Assembly: GCA_964617665.1 (NCBI GenBank)
Contig: CAZUAH010000631.1
Span: 1 to 7,695, forward strand
Origin: JADHUC01 sp964617665
Lineage (GTDB): Bacteria; Planctomycetota; Planctomycetia; Pirellulales; Pirellulaceae
Direction of reading: 5' to 3'
Length of the DNA stretch: 7,695 nucleotides
The notes beneath the pieces are model-generated. The model did not search any database, was not told the origin of the DNA, and saw only the letters and a list, made by a program, of their open reading frames with translations. Of the stretch, positions 1-5,298 are shown piece by piece (position 1 is the stretch's first letter; each line of letters starts with the position of its first letter). The position numbers and the translations under genes are program-made.

Positions 1-75
1 ATCCGAGCCGCTACTTCATGGCCACGCGCTCGCAGAGTGCGCCGCCGGATGTGCAATGTCGATCGCCGGGTCGGA

Positions 76-110
76 CCCAGGCCGTTTCTGGGCTAACGCG
101 GTGCTTTTTT
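76..110 (+). terminator. Possible weak intrinsic terminator
   Basis: CCCAG (76-80) pairs with CTGGG (88-92) across a 7-base loop. An alternative CGTT/AACG stem (83-86 with 95-98) lies closer to the T-run TTTTTT at 105-110. Neither stem directly abuts the T-run, so termination is doubtful. It could end a gene entering from the left edge. Confidence 0.2.
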
Positions 111-128
111 CTCCCTACCTTTCGCGAC

Positions 129-146
129 CTGGCACTATAATGCCAG
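129..146. repeat. Perfect 6-bp inverted repeat enclosing a TATAAT box
   Basis: CTGGCA (129-134) and TGCCAG (141-146) are exact inverted copies around a 6-base centre, and a perfect TATAAT lies at 136-141. This could be an operator over a -10 element for the small frame at 230, or a coincidence. The sequence 17 bases upstream (113-118) is not TTGACA-like, so the promoter reading is weak. Confidence 0.35.
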
Positions 147-177
147 TGACGGGCGAACCGGGGGGGGCGGCCGTCAC
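146..177. repeat. 7-bp inverted repeat just downstream of the TATAAT
   Basis: GTGACGG (146-152) and CCGTCAC (171-177) are exact inverted copies separated by 18 bases that include eight consecutive G. If the TATAAT at 136-141 is a -10 element, this repeat begins near +1 and could be an operator or a 5' hairpin. A 7-bp repeat alone can arise by chance. Confidence 0.25.
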
Positions 178-229
178 CGACAGCTGCACTACAACTCGCA
201 CTCCGCCTTGTCCGCGGAGGCCAATTCAC

Positions 230-538
230 ATGACTACCACACCGAAAGAAAATGGCTGGCCGTCCTCTCTCTGCCACTCGACCGACCGCGAGTCCTCGTC
301 GCGAGACGCCTGCGCCCGACACCTCAACCGCTGCGACTTGAATCCTCGGATTGCGTCCCGACTAGGCGCTACGGGAGTTGCGGACTTTGACAATGTACCC
401 TACCGTATTCCTGGCAATGAACGAATCGACGAATCTCGCGAGCCACTGCTAGTCGGGATTGAGGCGTTCCCGCATCGGGGCTTTACGCCGACGTTGCGAG
501 CCTGGTTTCATCGATCAGTGCCCCACCGTTCCATCTAG
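230..538 (+). CDS. Hypothetical small protein, unrecognised (doubtful)
   Basis: I do not recognise this 102-residue frame. The ATG at 230 is chosen because GGAGG (216-220) lies 9 bases upstream, which is the best ribosome-binding context in the left 890 bases. A TATAAT at 136-141 could serve as its -10 element. The product would start MTTTPKENGW. It is rich in Arg, Ser, Pro, His and Cys and has no signal peptide, membrane segment or motif I can name. Codon third positions are not clearly biased, which argues against a conserved gene. It may be a lineage-specific small protein or a chance frame in an intergenic region. Confidence 0.25.
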   Translation: MTTTPKENGWPSSLCHSTDRESSSRDACARHLNRCDLNPRIASRLGATGVADFDNVPYRIPGNERIDESREPLLVGIEAFPHRGFTPTLRAWFHRSVPHRSI

Positions 539-553
539 TGCATCAGGGGCGAG

Positions 554-898
554 ATGATCTTGCGATCAGAAAACCTTACGCGAACCTCATTCGGAAAGCC
601 GATTGCTGCCATGCTTGGCGAATTTCAGAGGAGGTGGAACACCGCGGCATGTTGTGAACTGGCGGGTAACAGCGGGTGTACCGGACAGGACCAGGATGCC
701 TGCGTAGGCATTGCCGTCAATTTGGGCACGCGGCCAGCCTATGGTCACTATGTAGCGCAGCGTATCCAGGCAGGCGCGGACGGCTCTGTTCGACGACTCT
801 GGCGCGGTGCGAGAATACAAGGCGTTTTTCGGGAACTAGTCGGTGAGACAGAACCTTCTTCGGCTTGGACGGCCGGCATAGAGAGGATTTGCAAATGA
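554..898 (+). CDS. Hypothetical frame overlapping the EIIA start by ATGA (doubtful)
   Basis: This 114-codon frame starts at ATG 554, with AGGGG at 545-549 only 4 bases upstream. It ends at TGA 896-898, which overlaps the EIIA start as ATGA, the arrangement seen in translationally coupled genes. The predicted protein begins MILRSENLTRTSFGK, contains four Cys between residues 33 and 50, and matches no family I know. It shows no membrane segment or signal peptide, and codon use is not strongly biased. EIIA has its own ribosome-binding site at 881-887 inside this frame, so coupling is not required. Chance is at least as likely as a real gene. Confidence 0.2.
   Translation: MILRSENLTRTSFGKPIAAMLGEFQRRWNTAACCELAGNSGCTGQDQDACVGIAVNLGTRPAYGHYVAQRIQAGADGSVRRLWRGARIQGVFRELVGETEPSSAWTAGIERICK
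881..887 (+). promoter_or_regulatory. Ribosome-binding site that fixes the EIIA start
   Basis: GAGAGGA ends 7 bases before ATG 895. It selects that ATG over the in-frame TTG at 865, which lies upstream of the site. Confidence 0.7.
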
Positions 899-1365
899 AG
901 TTTCGCGAGTTTGTGTGCGCCGAGGCAATCAGCGCAGAATTGTTGGCGGAGGACAAGCAAGGGGTCATTCGCGAGATGACCCAAGCTCTAGTGGATGCTG
1001 GTCAAATTGCGCAAGACGACTACGAGAGTATCGTCGACGCGTTGCTGAGGCGTGAAGAAGTCGGCAGCACCGGCATCGGCCGGGGAGTGGCCATTCCACA
1101 TACCAAGCATCCAAGTGTAGATAAGACGATTGCCACGATAGGAGTTAGCCGGGACGGTGTCGATTTTGCCAGCCTCGACGGGGGATCTGTCTATGTGTTC
1201 TTTCTGTTGATCTCGCCATCGGATCGCCCGGATATTCACCTCAGAGCAATGGAGACTGCCGCTCGACAACTTCGCGCGGAAACGTTCTGTCGGTTTCTCA
1301 GGCAGACAAAGAGTGTTGAAGATATCAAACACCTCCTTGACGACTCGGACGATGATCAGCTTTGA
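895..1365 (+). CDS. PTS EIIA domain protein, fructose/nitrogen (PtsN-like) type
   Basis: This is a 156-residue single-domain EIIA of the PTS_EIIA type 2 (fructose/EIIA-Ntr) family. These cytoplasmic proteins take a phosphoryl group from HPr or NPr on a histidine and pass it to a sugar EIIB, or act as phosphorylation-dependent regulators. The phosphoacceptor is probably His69, in GVAIPHTKHP, and the second conserved family histidine fits His115 in PDIHLRAMETAARQL. The length matches the family's usual 145-165 residues, and the acidic tail (DDSDDD near the C-terminus) is unusual but minor. No EIIB, EIIC, HPr or EI gene is in the window, so a regulatory role is more likely than sugar uptake; this is inference. 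It converges on infC. The family call is firm; the partner and target are unknown. Confidence 0.93.
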   Translation: MKFREFVCAEAISAELLAEDKQGVIREMTQALVDAGQIAQDDYESIVDALLRREEVGSTGIGRGVAIPHTKHPSVDKTIATIGVSRDGVDFASLDGGSVYVFFLLISPSDRPDIHLRAMETAARQLRAETFCRFLRQTKSVEDIKHLLDDSDDDQL

Positions 1366-1486
1366 TGACGGACGTGGCTTTCTTACCGCTAGAAGGCTGC
1401 GCTGCGGGAACACCTTGGTACTGCGTCTATGGCCCTGCGTGTCTTGAAGAAGATACGGGGCCACGGAGCGTCGAGCAGCAGTTCTT

Positions 1487-1509
1487 GTTACCACCGCCGC
1501 CGTGGTGAC
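1487..1509 (+). terminator. Hairpin between convergent EIIA and infC
   Basis: GTTACCAC (1487-1494) pairs with GTGGTGAC (1502-1509), 8 bp with one G-U in plus-strand RNA, over a 7-base GC-only loop. It lies about 120 bases after the EIIA stop and about 50 bases beyond the infC stop, where a terminator is expected. There is no T-run on either side, so intrinsic termination is uncertain. Confidence 0.3.
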
Positions 1510-1561
1510 GCATGGGATTCCGCTCGAAGGCGCTCAGGATCGGTCCGACTCTTGATTGATG

Positions 1562-2077
1562 CTATTTGGACCTAGTCTTTGGCGTGAGGATCATGCTCAT
1601 CATGCGGCGGCCTTCCATGCTTGGCGGCTGCTCGACAGAGGCGATGTCTTTCAGCATTTCGACGATCTCCGCAAGGATTTCTTGGCCGCGTCCGTGATGA
1701 GCGTTCTCTCGACCTCGAAACAGCACGTTGACCTTGACTTTGTCCTTGCGCTGGAGGAATTTCTCGGCTTGCCGTACTTTGAATTCGATATCGTGATTGC
1801 CAGTCTTCGCGCGCAAGCGGATTTGCTTGAGCTGTGTGCGTCGGGCTTTGTGGCCGTCGGCCCGCTTCCTTTTCCGATCGTATTGGCTTTTGCCGAAATC
1901 CATAATCCGACAGACAGGCGGACGATCGTCCGGGGCGACTTCCACCAGGTCCAGTTCGGCGTCAGCGGCCAACTGGCGAGCCTTGTCGGTCGGCATTTCT
2001 CCCAGCATCTCACCGTCCTGATTCACAACGCGAACCGGAGAAATACTGATCTGCTCGTTGATTCGTTGCTTGGGGAT
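1562..2077 (-). CDS. infC: Translation initiation factor IF-3, AUC start codon
   Basis: IF3 binds the 30S subunit, prevents premature 50S joining and checks start-codon and initiator-tRNA pairing. The 171-residue product is complete. The N-terminal domain starts with the RINEQI motif (residues 5-10), the family signature is PVCRIMDFGKSQYDRKR (54-70), a basic linker follows (about 69-90), and the C-terminal domain includes VLFRGREN (118-125) and MEGRRM (154-159). Start choice: reading upstream in frame there is no ATG, GTG or TTG between the RINEQI motif and the stop at 2093-2095. The first canonical codon inside (GTG at 2026) would delete conserved sequence. ATC at 2077 has AAGGA (2085-2089) 7 bases upstream. 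A rare AUU/AUC start is a known feature of infC and underlies IF3 autoregulation in E. coli. rpmI and rplT, its usual downstream neighbours, are absent. csp1 lies 103 bases upstream in the same direction. Confidence 0.96.
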   Translation of the reverse strand: MPKQRINEQISISPVRVVNQDGEMLGEMPTDKARQLAADAELDLVEVAPDDRPPVCRIMDFGKSQYDRKRKRADGHKARRTQLKQIRLRAKTGNHDIEFKVRQAEKFLQRKDKVKVNVLFRGRENAHHGRGQEILAEIVEMLKDIASVEQPPSMEGRRMMSMILTPKTRSK

Positions 2078-2084
2078 GGTTTGT

Positions 2085-2089
2085 TCCTT
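2085..2089 (-). promoter_or_regulatory. infC ribosome-binding site that supports the AUC start
   Basis: In minus-strand sense this reads AAGGA within GGAAGGAA and ends 7 bases before the ATC at 2077-2075. This is ideal spacing and places the start upstream of every canonical start codon in the frame. Confidence 0.8.
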
Positions 2090-2106
2090 CCGTTAGAGTT
2101 AATACG

Positions 2107-2141
2107 GAAACGCCCCTGTCTCAGCGAACCAGGAGCGTTTC
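2107..2141 (-). promoter_or_regulatory. 12-bp hairpin in the infC leader (attenuator or terminator candidate)
   Basis: In minus-strand RNA, GAAACGCUCCUG (2141-2130) pairs with CAGGGGCGUUUC (2118-2107). The stem is 12 bp with one U-G wobble and an 11-base loop. On the plus strand the same position is a C-A mismatch, so the structure favours the minus-strand transcript. It ends 29 bases before the infC start and 17 bases before its ribosome-binding site. The last stem bases are GUUUC, not a clean U-run, so it may be a partial terminator after csp1, an attenuator for infC, or a translational control element. Confidence 0.6.
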
Positions 2142-2156
2142 ACAATTTCTCATCTC

Positions 2157-2169
2157 CCGCCTTTGGCGG
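2157..2169 (-). promoter_or_regulatory. Small hairpin just after csp1
   Basis: CCGCC (2157-2161) and GGCGG (2165-2169) form a 5-bp stem with a 3-base loop, 11 bases beyond the csp1 stop in the minus-strand transcript. No U-run follows. It may protect the csp1 mRNA 3' end, or act in tandem with the larger hairpin nearer infC. Confidence 0.35.
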
Positions 2170-2180
2170 TTGGCAGTGGT

Positions 2181-2378
2181 CTAGGCAACTTGGACGGAAG
2201 TCGCACAGGGGCCTTTGCGACCCTGCCCGATCTCGTATTCCACCGCTTGGCCTTCCCGGAGTTCCTCAAAGGCAGCGCCTTTGATCTCCGAGTGATGAAA
2301 GAACAGGTCGTCCCCTTCACCTTCAATGAACCCAAAACCCCGATCCGCAACCAACTTCTTGATCTTACCTTGTGGCAT
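2181..2378 (-). CDS. Cold-shock domain protein (CspA family), first copy
   Basis: This 65-residue single cold-shock domain protein is a five-stranded OB-fold that binds single-stranded RNA and DNA and acts as an RNA chaperone. RNP1 is RGFGFI (residues 13-18) and RNP2 is DLFFHH (24-29), both with the aromatic residues needed for nucleobase stacking. A Lys-rich MPQGKIKKL start is shared with csp2. ATG 2378 is selected by GGAGGG (2384-2389) 5 bases upstream; the in-frame extension to 2474 lies upstream of that site and does not resemble a Csp. The gene is co-directional with infC downstream. A TATACT box at 2600-2605 would give a leader of about 215 nt, and long structured leaders are typical of cold-regulated csp mRNAs. 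By hand count about 40 of 65 residues are identical to csp2. Confidence 0.96.
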   Translation of the reverse strand: MPQGKIKKLVADRGFGFIEGEGDDLFFHHSEIKGAAFEELREGQAVEYEIGQGRKGPCATSVQVA

Positions 2379-2407
2379 TTCTGCCCTCCATTGAAAAAAC
2401 GCGAGTT

Positions 2408-2450
2408 TGGGCCGAGTAAACTGTATCTGCGGAAGCAGACCATCGGCCCA
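2408..2450 (-). promoter_or_regulatory. Two-tier hairpin in the csp1 leader
   Basis: In minus-strand RNA, UGGGCCGA (2450-2443) pairs with UCGGCCCA (2415-2408), 8 bp. Inside it, UCUGC (2439-2435) and GCAGA (2430-2426) close a UUCC loop. The structure ends 18 bases before the csp1 ribosome-binding site, and a U6 run (2399-2394) lies between them. GCAGAUA (2430-2424) can instead pair 7 bp with UAUCUGC (2469-2463), which would disrupt the inner stem. This could be a thermosensor or attenuator; it is based on base pairing alone. Confidence 0.4.
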
Positions 2451-2524
2451 GACAATTCGAGAGCAGATATCCACTGAACTAAGAAAGGCACTTGCAGCAA
2501 GAGCACAACTCTGTCGTATGCGGC

Positions 2525-2580
2525 GTGACGAGAATAACGACCGGGGGTGCCCAGACCTACATCTTGTCTCTGCTCGTCAC
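2525..2580 (-). promoter_or_regulatory. Long-range alternative pairing in the csp1 leader
   Basis: GTGACGAG (2525-2532) and CTCGTCAC (2573-2580) are exact 8-bp inverted copies 40 bases apart. The second arm can also pair with GTGACGA at 2589-2595, so the two pairings exclude each other. An 8-bp match over this span is suggestive but could be chance. Confidence 0.25.
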
Positions 2581-2595
2581 AATCTCTCGTGACGA
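2574..2595. repeat. Operator-like inverted repeat at the csp1 transcription start
   Basis: TCGTCAC (2574-2580) and GTGACGA (2589-2595) are exact inverted copies with an 8-base centre. The repeat begins 5 bases beyond the candidate -10 box (2600-2605, minus strand), where a repressor site would overlap +1. It could be a DNA operator or a 5'-terminal RNA hairpin. Confidence 0.35.
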
Positions 2596-2599
2596 CCGA

Positions 2600-2627
2600 A
2601 GTATAGCTAACTGCAAGGGGAAAGCAA
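2600..2627 (-). promoter_or_regulatory. Candidate promoter of csp1(-infC)
   Basis: In minus-strand sense the -10 is TATACT (2605-2600), five of six consensus bases. The -35 is TTGCTT (2627-2622), which matches TTG only, and the spacer is 16 bases. Transcription would start near 2593 and give a leader of about 215 nt. No better box lies closer to csp1. Confidence 0.4.
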
Positions 2628-3236
2628 TCGTCCTGAACCGGTCGGCCCCCAACAATTCACTGCAGGGCTTCGTGCAAGTGAGACTTTCCTTGCACACCGA
2701 GACGATTATGCCCCATGCTCTCGGCATTTACGCCGGATCGATTGAGGTCAAGTTGACGTTTTTTGGCTCCGATGGAAGATCGCCCGTTGTCTTGCTGTTG
2801 GCCGCCTTTGAGAGACGTCGGGGAGCCTAATAGCCGAAGTGCCAATGGTTCAGGTGGACGGCAAAGTCAGAATCTGGGTCAATGGCAACGGGCGTCAAAC
2901 CGTCCATGAGCCCGTACTCTCGGAGTGCGAGTCGAAGCCTTCACTCCGAGCCTTCCCGGTCGTTCCCGCGACAAGGACCTTCTGCCGCTCCGACGGGTGG
3001 GCAACTGACGCCGACTCCCGGGAACACGACACGGCTTTTCTGGACTTGATCGCTTGGCGCGACCTGGCCCCGCCGTATGCCAACACGCCTGACGTGCTCC
3101 CCGCAGAAACGCCGAAAGATCGCCACGCGGCGGGGTCGCGCCCTCCAAGATGCAGTCGGACACACAACTATTGCGCATCGTTTACGCTGCGCATACACAG
3201 TGGCCAGCGAGATTTGGTCGAGGGAACATACAATGC
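2628..3236. other. Divergent intergenic region with no convincing gene
   Basis: About 600 bases lie between the csp1 promoter and the radical SAM gene. Several open frames of 60-160 codons overlap here on both strands, but none has a recognisable domain, a good ribosome-binding site or consistent codon bias. There is a TTGACG at 2753-2758 inside the small palindrome GTCAAGTTGAC, without a good -10 at the right distance. The radical SAM promoter should lie here, but I cannot place it. Confidence 0.5.
3220..3225 (+). promoter_or_regulatory. Ribosome-binding site used to choose the radical SAM start
   Basis: GAGGGA lies 11 bases before ATG 3237, slightly long. It also stands 7 bases before an out-of-frame ATG at 3233. 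The other in-frame candidates (3150 and 3285) have no clearly better site. Confidence 0.4.
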
Positions 3237-5096
3237 ATGGCAGTAGAGATAGTTGCCCGAAGTGTGGAGACGAAAGACCTAGACATGATAGCACCAACGT
3301 ACAAAATTCGATTGCCCAAAGATCCAGCTCAAACAGCAGGTGCCTCAGGTTCCCGGACGAAGGTCCTTCTGACGAGCGTGTTCGGCCCCTACTCGCAAGA
3401 CGACCAGTACGGGTCGCGCAAGATGAATCCAATGGAGCTGTATCACAACCAAGTCACTCGGGAGCAAGGCCCGTTTTCGCTGCGCATGTTCCATCGCAGT
3501 TGGGGATTGATGTTCATCCAGGCCAATATCGACACGCCGTGCACTCTCCTGGACTTCCCAACGCGGGACCGATTCATCGAAGAGATTCGGGATAACCATT
3601 ACGATGTCGTCGGCATCTCCGGCATCACGCCAAACAGCCTCAAAGTTAGGGAGATGTGCCGGTTGGTGCGTCAACATCTGCCACATGCAACGATCGTTGT
3701 GGGCGGGCACATCGCCAATGTTCCCGATTTGGATCAACGGATCGACGCAGACTACATCGTCCGTGGCGAGGGCGTTCGGTGGTTCCGCGAATTCTTGGGC
3801 GAGGACTGCGACCGTCCTTTCCGGCACCCTGTAATCACTTCGGGGATCGGCACACGGAACATGGGTGTGACCGTGAAAGACAAACCAGACGACGTAGCGG
3901 CCACGGTGATACCTTCGGTGGGTTGTCCGATGGGATGCAACTTTTGTTCGACGTCGGCCATGTTTGGCGGCAAGGGGAAGTTCGTCAACTTCTATGAGAC
4001 AGGCGACGAACTGTTTGACATCATGTGCCAACTGGAAAAGGCGCTCGGGACCCAGTCTTTCTTCATGATGGACGAGAACTTCTTGCTTCACCGCAAACGC
4101 GCACTTCGGCTGCTTGAACTGATGGAGGAGAACGACAAGGCGTGGGCGATCGACGTATTCAGTTCGGCCAATGTGCTTCGCACCTACACAATCGACCAAC
4201 TCGTAAGGCTGGGAGTCTCCTGGGTCTGGATGGGACTGGAAGGGGAAGGCAGCCAGTACACCAAGCTGCACGGCATTGATACCCCTGCGCTGGTACGTCG
4301 TCTGCAGACGCACGGCATTCGAGTAATGGGTTCCTCTATCATCGGCCTGGAGAATCACACGCCAGAGAATATCGACCAAGTGATCGACCATGCGGTGCGT
4401 TACAATACCGACTTTCACCAGTTCATGCTCTACACGCCGGTTGCCGGTACACCACTGCATGACGAACTGCAGGCGAAGGGCCTGATGAAAGGTCCCGGCG
4501 AGTATCTCGACGGTGACATCCATGGTCAATACATCTTCAACTATCGCCATCCCTACATCAAAGACGGTCAAGAAACCGAATTCATCGCGCGGGCCTTCCA
4601 ACGCGACTTCGAGGTAAATGGTCCGAGTGTGGTGCGCGTCTTTCGGACGACGTTGGCCGGATGGAAGCGATACAAGAACCATCCCGATCCTCGCATTCGA
4701 CGTCGATTTGCCCACGAAACGCAAACGTTGTCCACAACATACTCGGCCGCCACAGCCGCCGCTAAGATGTACTATCGCAACGCCCCAGCTATGCACGCCA
4801 AGTTGGCGGCGCTATTGCGAGACCTACATCACGAATTTGGACTCAAATCGCGGCTGATGTCGCTCTTTGGCGGGCCGTACGTTTTGCATCAAATTCGACG
4901 CGAAGAGAAACGGCTTGCCAATGGCTGGACTCACGAACCGCCCACGTTCTATGAGAGCAATGTCGTTTCTTCCCGTGCCGCCGACAAAAGCGGCCAAGGG
5001 GCGGCGCCATGTCGCTATGTGAGTGCAAGCAAGGGCCTCGCTACAACCAGCGTCGAAATGGCTGCTGACCAACTTGAAGGGTTAGTTCACGTATAA
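3237..5096 (+). CDS. Radical SAM protein with N-terminal cobalamin-binding-like domain
   Basis: This is a 619-residue cytoplasmic enzyme of unknown substrate. From ATG 3237, residues 42-195 look like a B12-binding Rossmann domain: strand TKVLLTSVFG, then a long insertion, DVVGISGITPNS (123-134) and VVGGHIANVPD (154-164). The DxHxxG cobalamin-ligand motif is not visible. The radical SAM core follows, with Cys230, Cys234 and Cys237 as CX3CX2C ligands of a 4Fe-4S cluster, then MMDENFLL (277-284), WMGLEGEG (331-338) and MGSSIIGLENHTPENID (364-380). Residues about 440-565 form a helical, basic C-terminal region that I cannot assign, and the last 40 residues look poorly ordered. Family members with this architecture act as methyltransferases, cyclases or rearrangement enzymes in lipid, cofactor or natural-product pathways. 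No biosynthetic neighbours are present to narrow this. The start is uncertain: 3150 or 3285 are alternatives. Confidence 0.94.
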   Translation: MAVEIVARSVETKDLDMIAPTYKIRLPKDPAQTAGASGSRTKVLLTSVFGPYSQDDQYGSRKMNPMELYHNQVTREQGPFSLRMFHRSWGLMFIQANIDTPCTLLDFPTRDRFIEEIRDNHYDVVGISGITPNSLKVREMCRLVRQHLPHATIVVGGHIANVPDLDQRIDADYIVRGEGVRWFREFLGEDCDRPFRHPVITSGIGTRNMGVTVKDKPDDVAATVIPSVGCPMGCNFCSTSAMFGGKGKFVNFYETGDELFDIMCQLEKALGTQSFFMMDENFLLHRKRALRLLELMEENDKAWAIDVFSSANVLRTYTIDQLVRLGVSWVWMGLEGEGSQYTKLHGIDTPALVRRLQTHGIRVMGSSIIGLENHTPENIDQVIDHAVRYNTDFHQFMLYTPVAGTPLHDELQAKGLMKGPGEYLDGDIHGQYIFNYRHPYIKDGQETEFIARAFQRDFEVNGPSVVRVFRTTLAGWKRYKNHPDPRIRRRFAHETQTLSTTYSAATAAAKMYYRNAPAMHAKLAALLRDLHHEFGLKSRLMSLFGGPYVLHQIRREEKRLANGWTHEPPTFYESNVVSSRAADKSGQGAAPCRYVSASKGLATTSVEMAADQLEGLVHV

Positions 5097-5108
5097 TGGT
5101 TGCTTCCC

Positions 5109-5145
5109 CCGGTCGACCACCGACGATTGCGATTCGTCAGACCGG
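5109..5145 (+). terminator. Nested hairpin after the radical SAM gene
   Basis: CCGGTC (5109-5114) pairs with GACCGG (5140-5145), and inside it GACGA (5122-5126) pairs with TCGTC (5134-5138) over a 7-base loop. It begins 12 bases after the stop codon, where a terminator or an mRNA-protecting stem is expected. There is no T-run downstream, so intrinsic termination is uncertain. Confidence 0.35.
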
Positions 5146-5233
5146 CGCACATTCGACCCCAGACACCCGAAGACTGCAGGCTTGCCGATCTACTCACATT
5201 GGCTACCCACCATCGACAGCAACTGTTTGAATA

Positions 5234-5242
5234 TGCTATAGA
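5234..5242 (+). promoter_or_regulatory. Possible extended -10 promoter of csp2
   Basis: TGCTATAGA has the TGn extension and four of six -10 bases (TATAGA). No good -35 is seen 16-18 bases upstream. Transcription from here would give a leader of about 50 nt before the csp2 ATG. Confidence 0.25.
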
Positions 5243-5298
5243 TAGTGCCGTGGTTTCTTACGAGTGATTTCGAGTAACAGTAGTTAGGAGTGGCAAGC

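Larger units (their letters stand above)
1..894. other. Region without a recognised gene, left edge to EIIA
   Basis: No frame in these 894 bases encodes a protein I recognise. One plus-strand frame open from the left edge ends at a TAA at 138-140. Its first 17 codons mostly end in G or C, so it could be the tail of an upstream gene, but this is weak. The region has a T-run at 105-110 behind small hairpins, a TATAAT inside a perfect inverted repeat at 129-146, a second inverted repeat at 146-177, a run of eight G at 160-167, and an unused strong Shine-Dalgarno-like AGGAGGT at 629-635 with no sensible gene behind it. Two small candidate genes (230-538, 554-898) are listed separately. Confidence 0.5.

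Noticed and set aside
131..146. Sigma-54-like promoter (TGGCAC followed by TGC)
   Set aside because: The GG and GC pairs are separated by 9 bases instead of the required 10, and the sequence is better explained as the perfect inverted repeat around TATAAT.
629..651. Perfect Shine-Dalgarno AGGAGGT followed by an ATG at 649
   Set aside because: The ATG is 13 bases away and its frame stops after two codons (Met-Leu-stop); no longer frame starts at a suitable distance.
1556..2284. 242-codon plus-strand frame opposite infC and csp1
   Set aside because: It is the antisense shadow of two well-supported minus-strand genes and has no recognisable domain.
2379..2474. N-terminal extension of csp1 by 32 residues
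   Set aside because: It would bypass the GGAGGG site next to ATG 2378, and the extension does not resemble any Csp; the csp2 start (MPQG) supports the shorter form.
3150..3236. 29-residue N-terminal extension of the radical SAM protein from ATG 3150
   Set aside because: No ribosome-binding site precedes 3150 at a good distance and the extension looks non-conserved; 3237 has GAGGGA upstream. It is not fully excluded.
2839..3246. 135-codon plus-strand frame before the radical SAM gene
   Set aside because: It has no ribosome-binding site and no recognisable domain, is rich in Arg, Thr and Pro as chance frames in this base composition are, and competes with overlapping minus-strand frames of similar quality.
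3345..4796. 483-codon minus-strand frame opposite the radical SAM gene
   Set aside because: It is a shadow of the radical SAM coding frame; the plus strand carries clear motifs and this one carries none.
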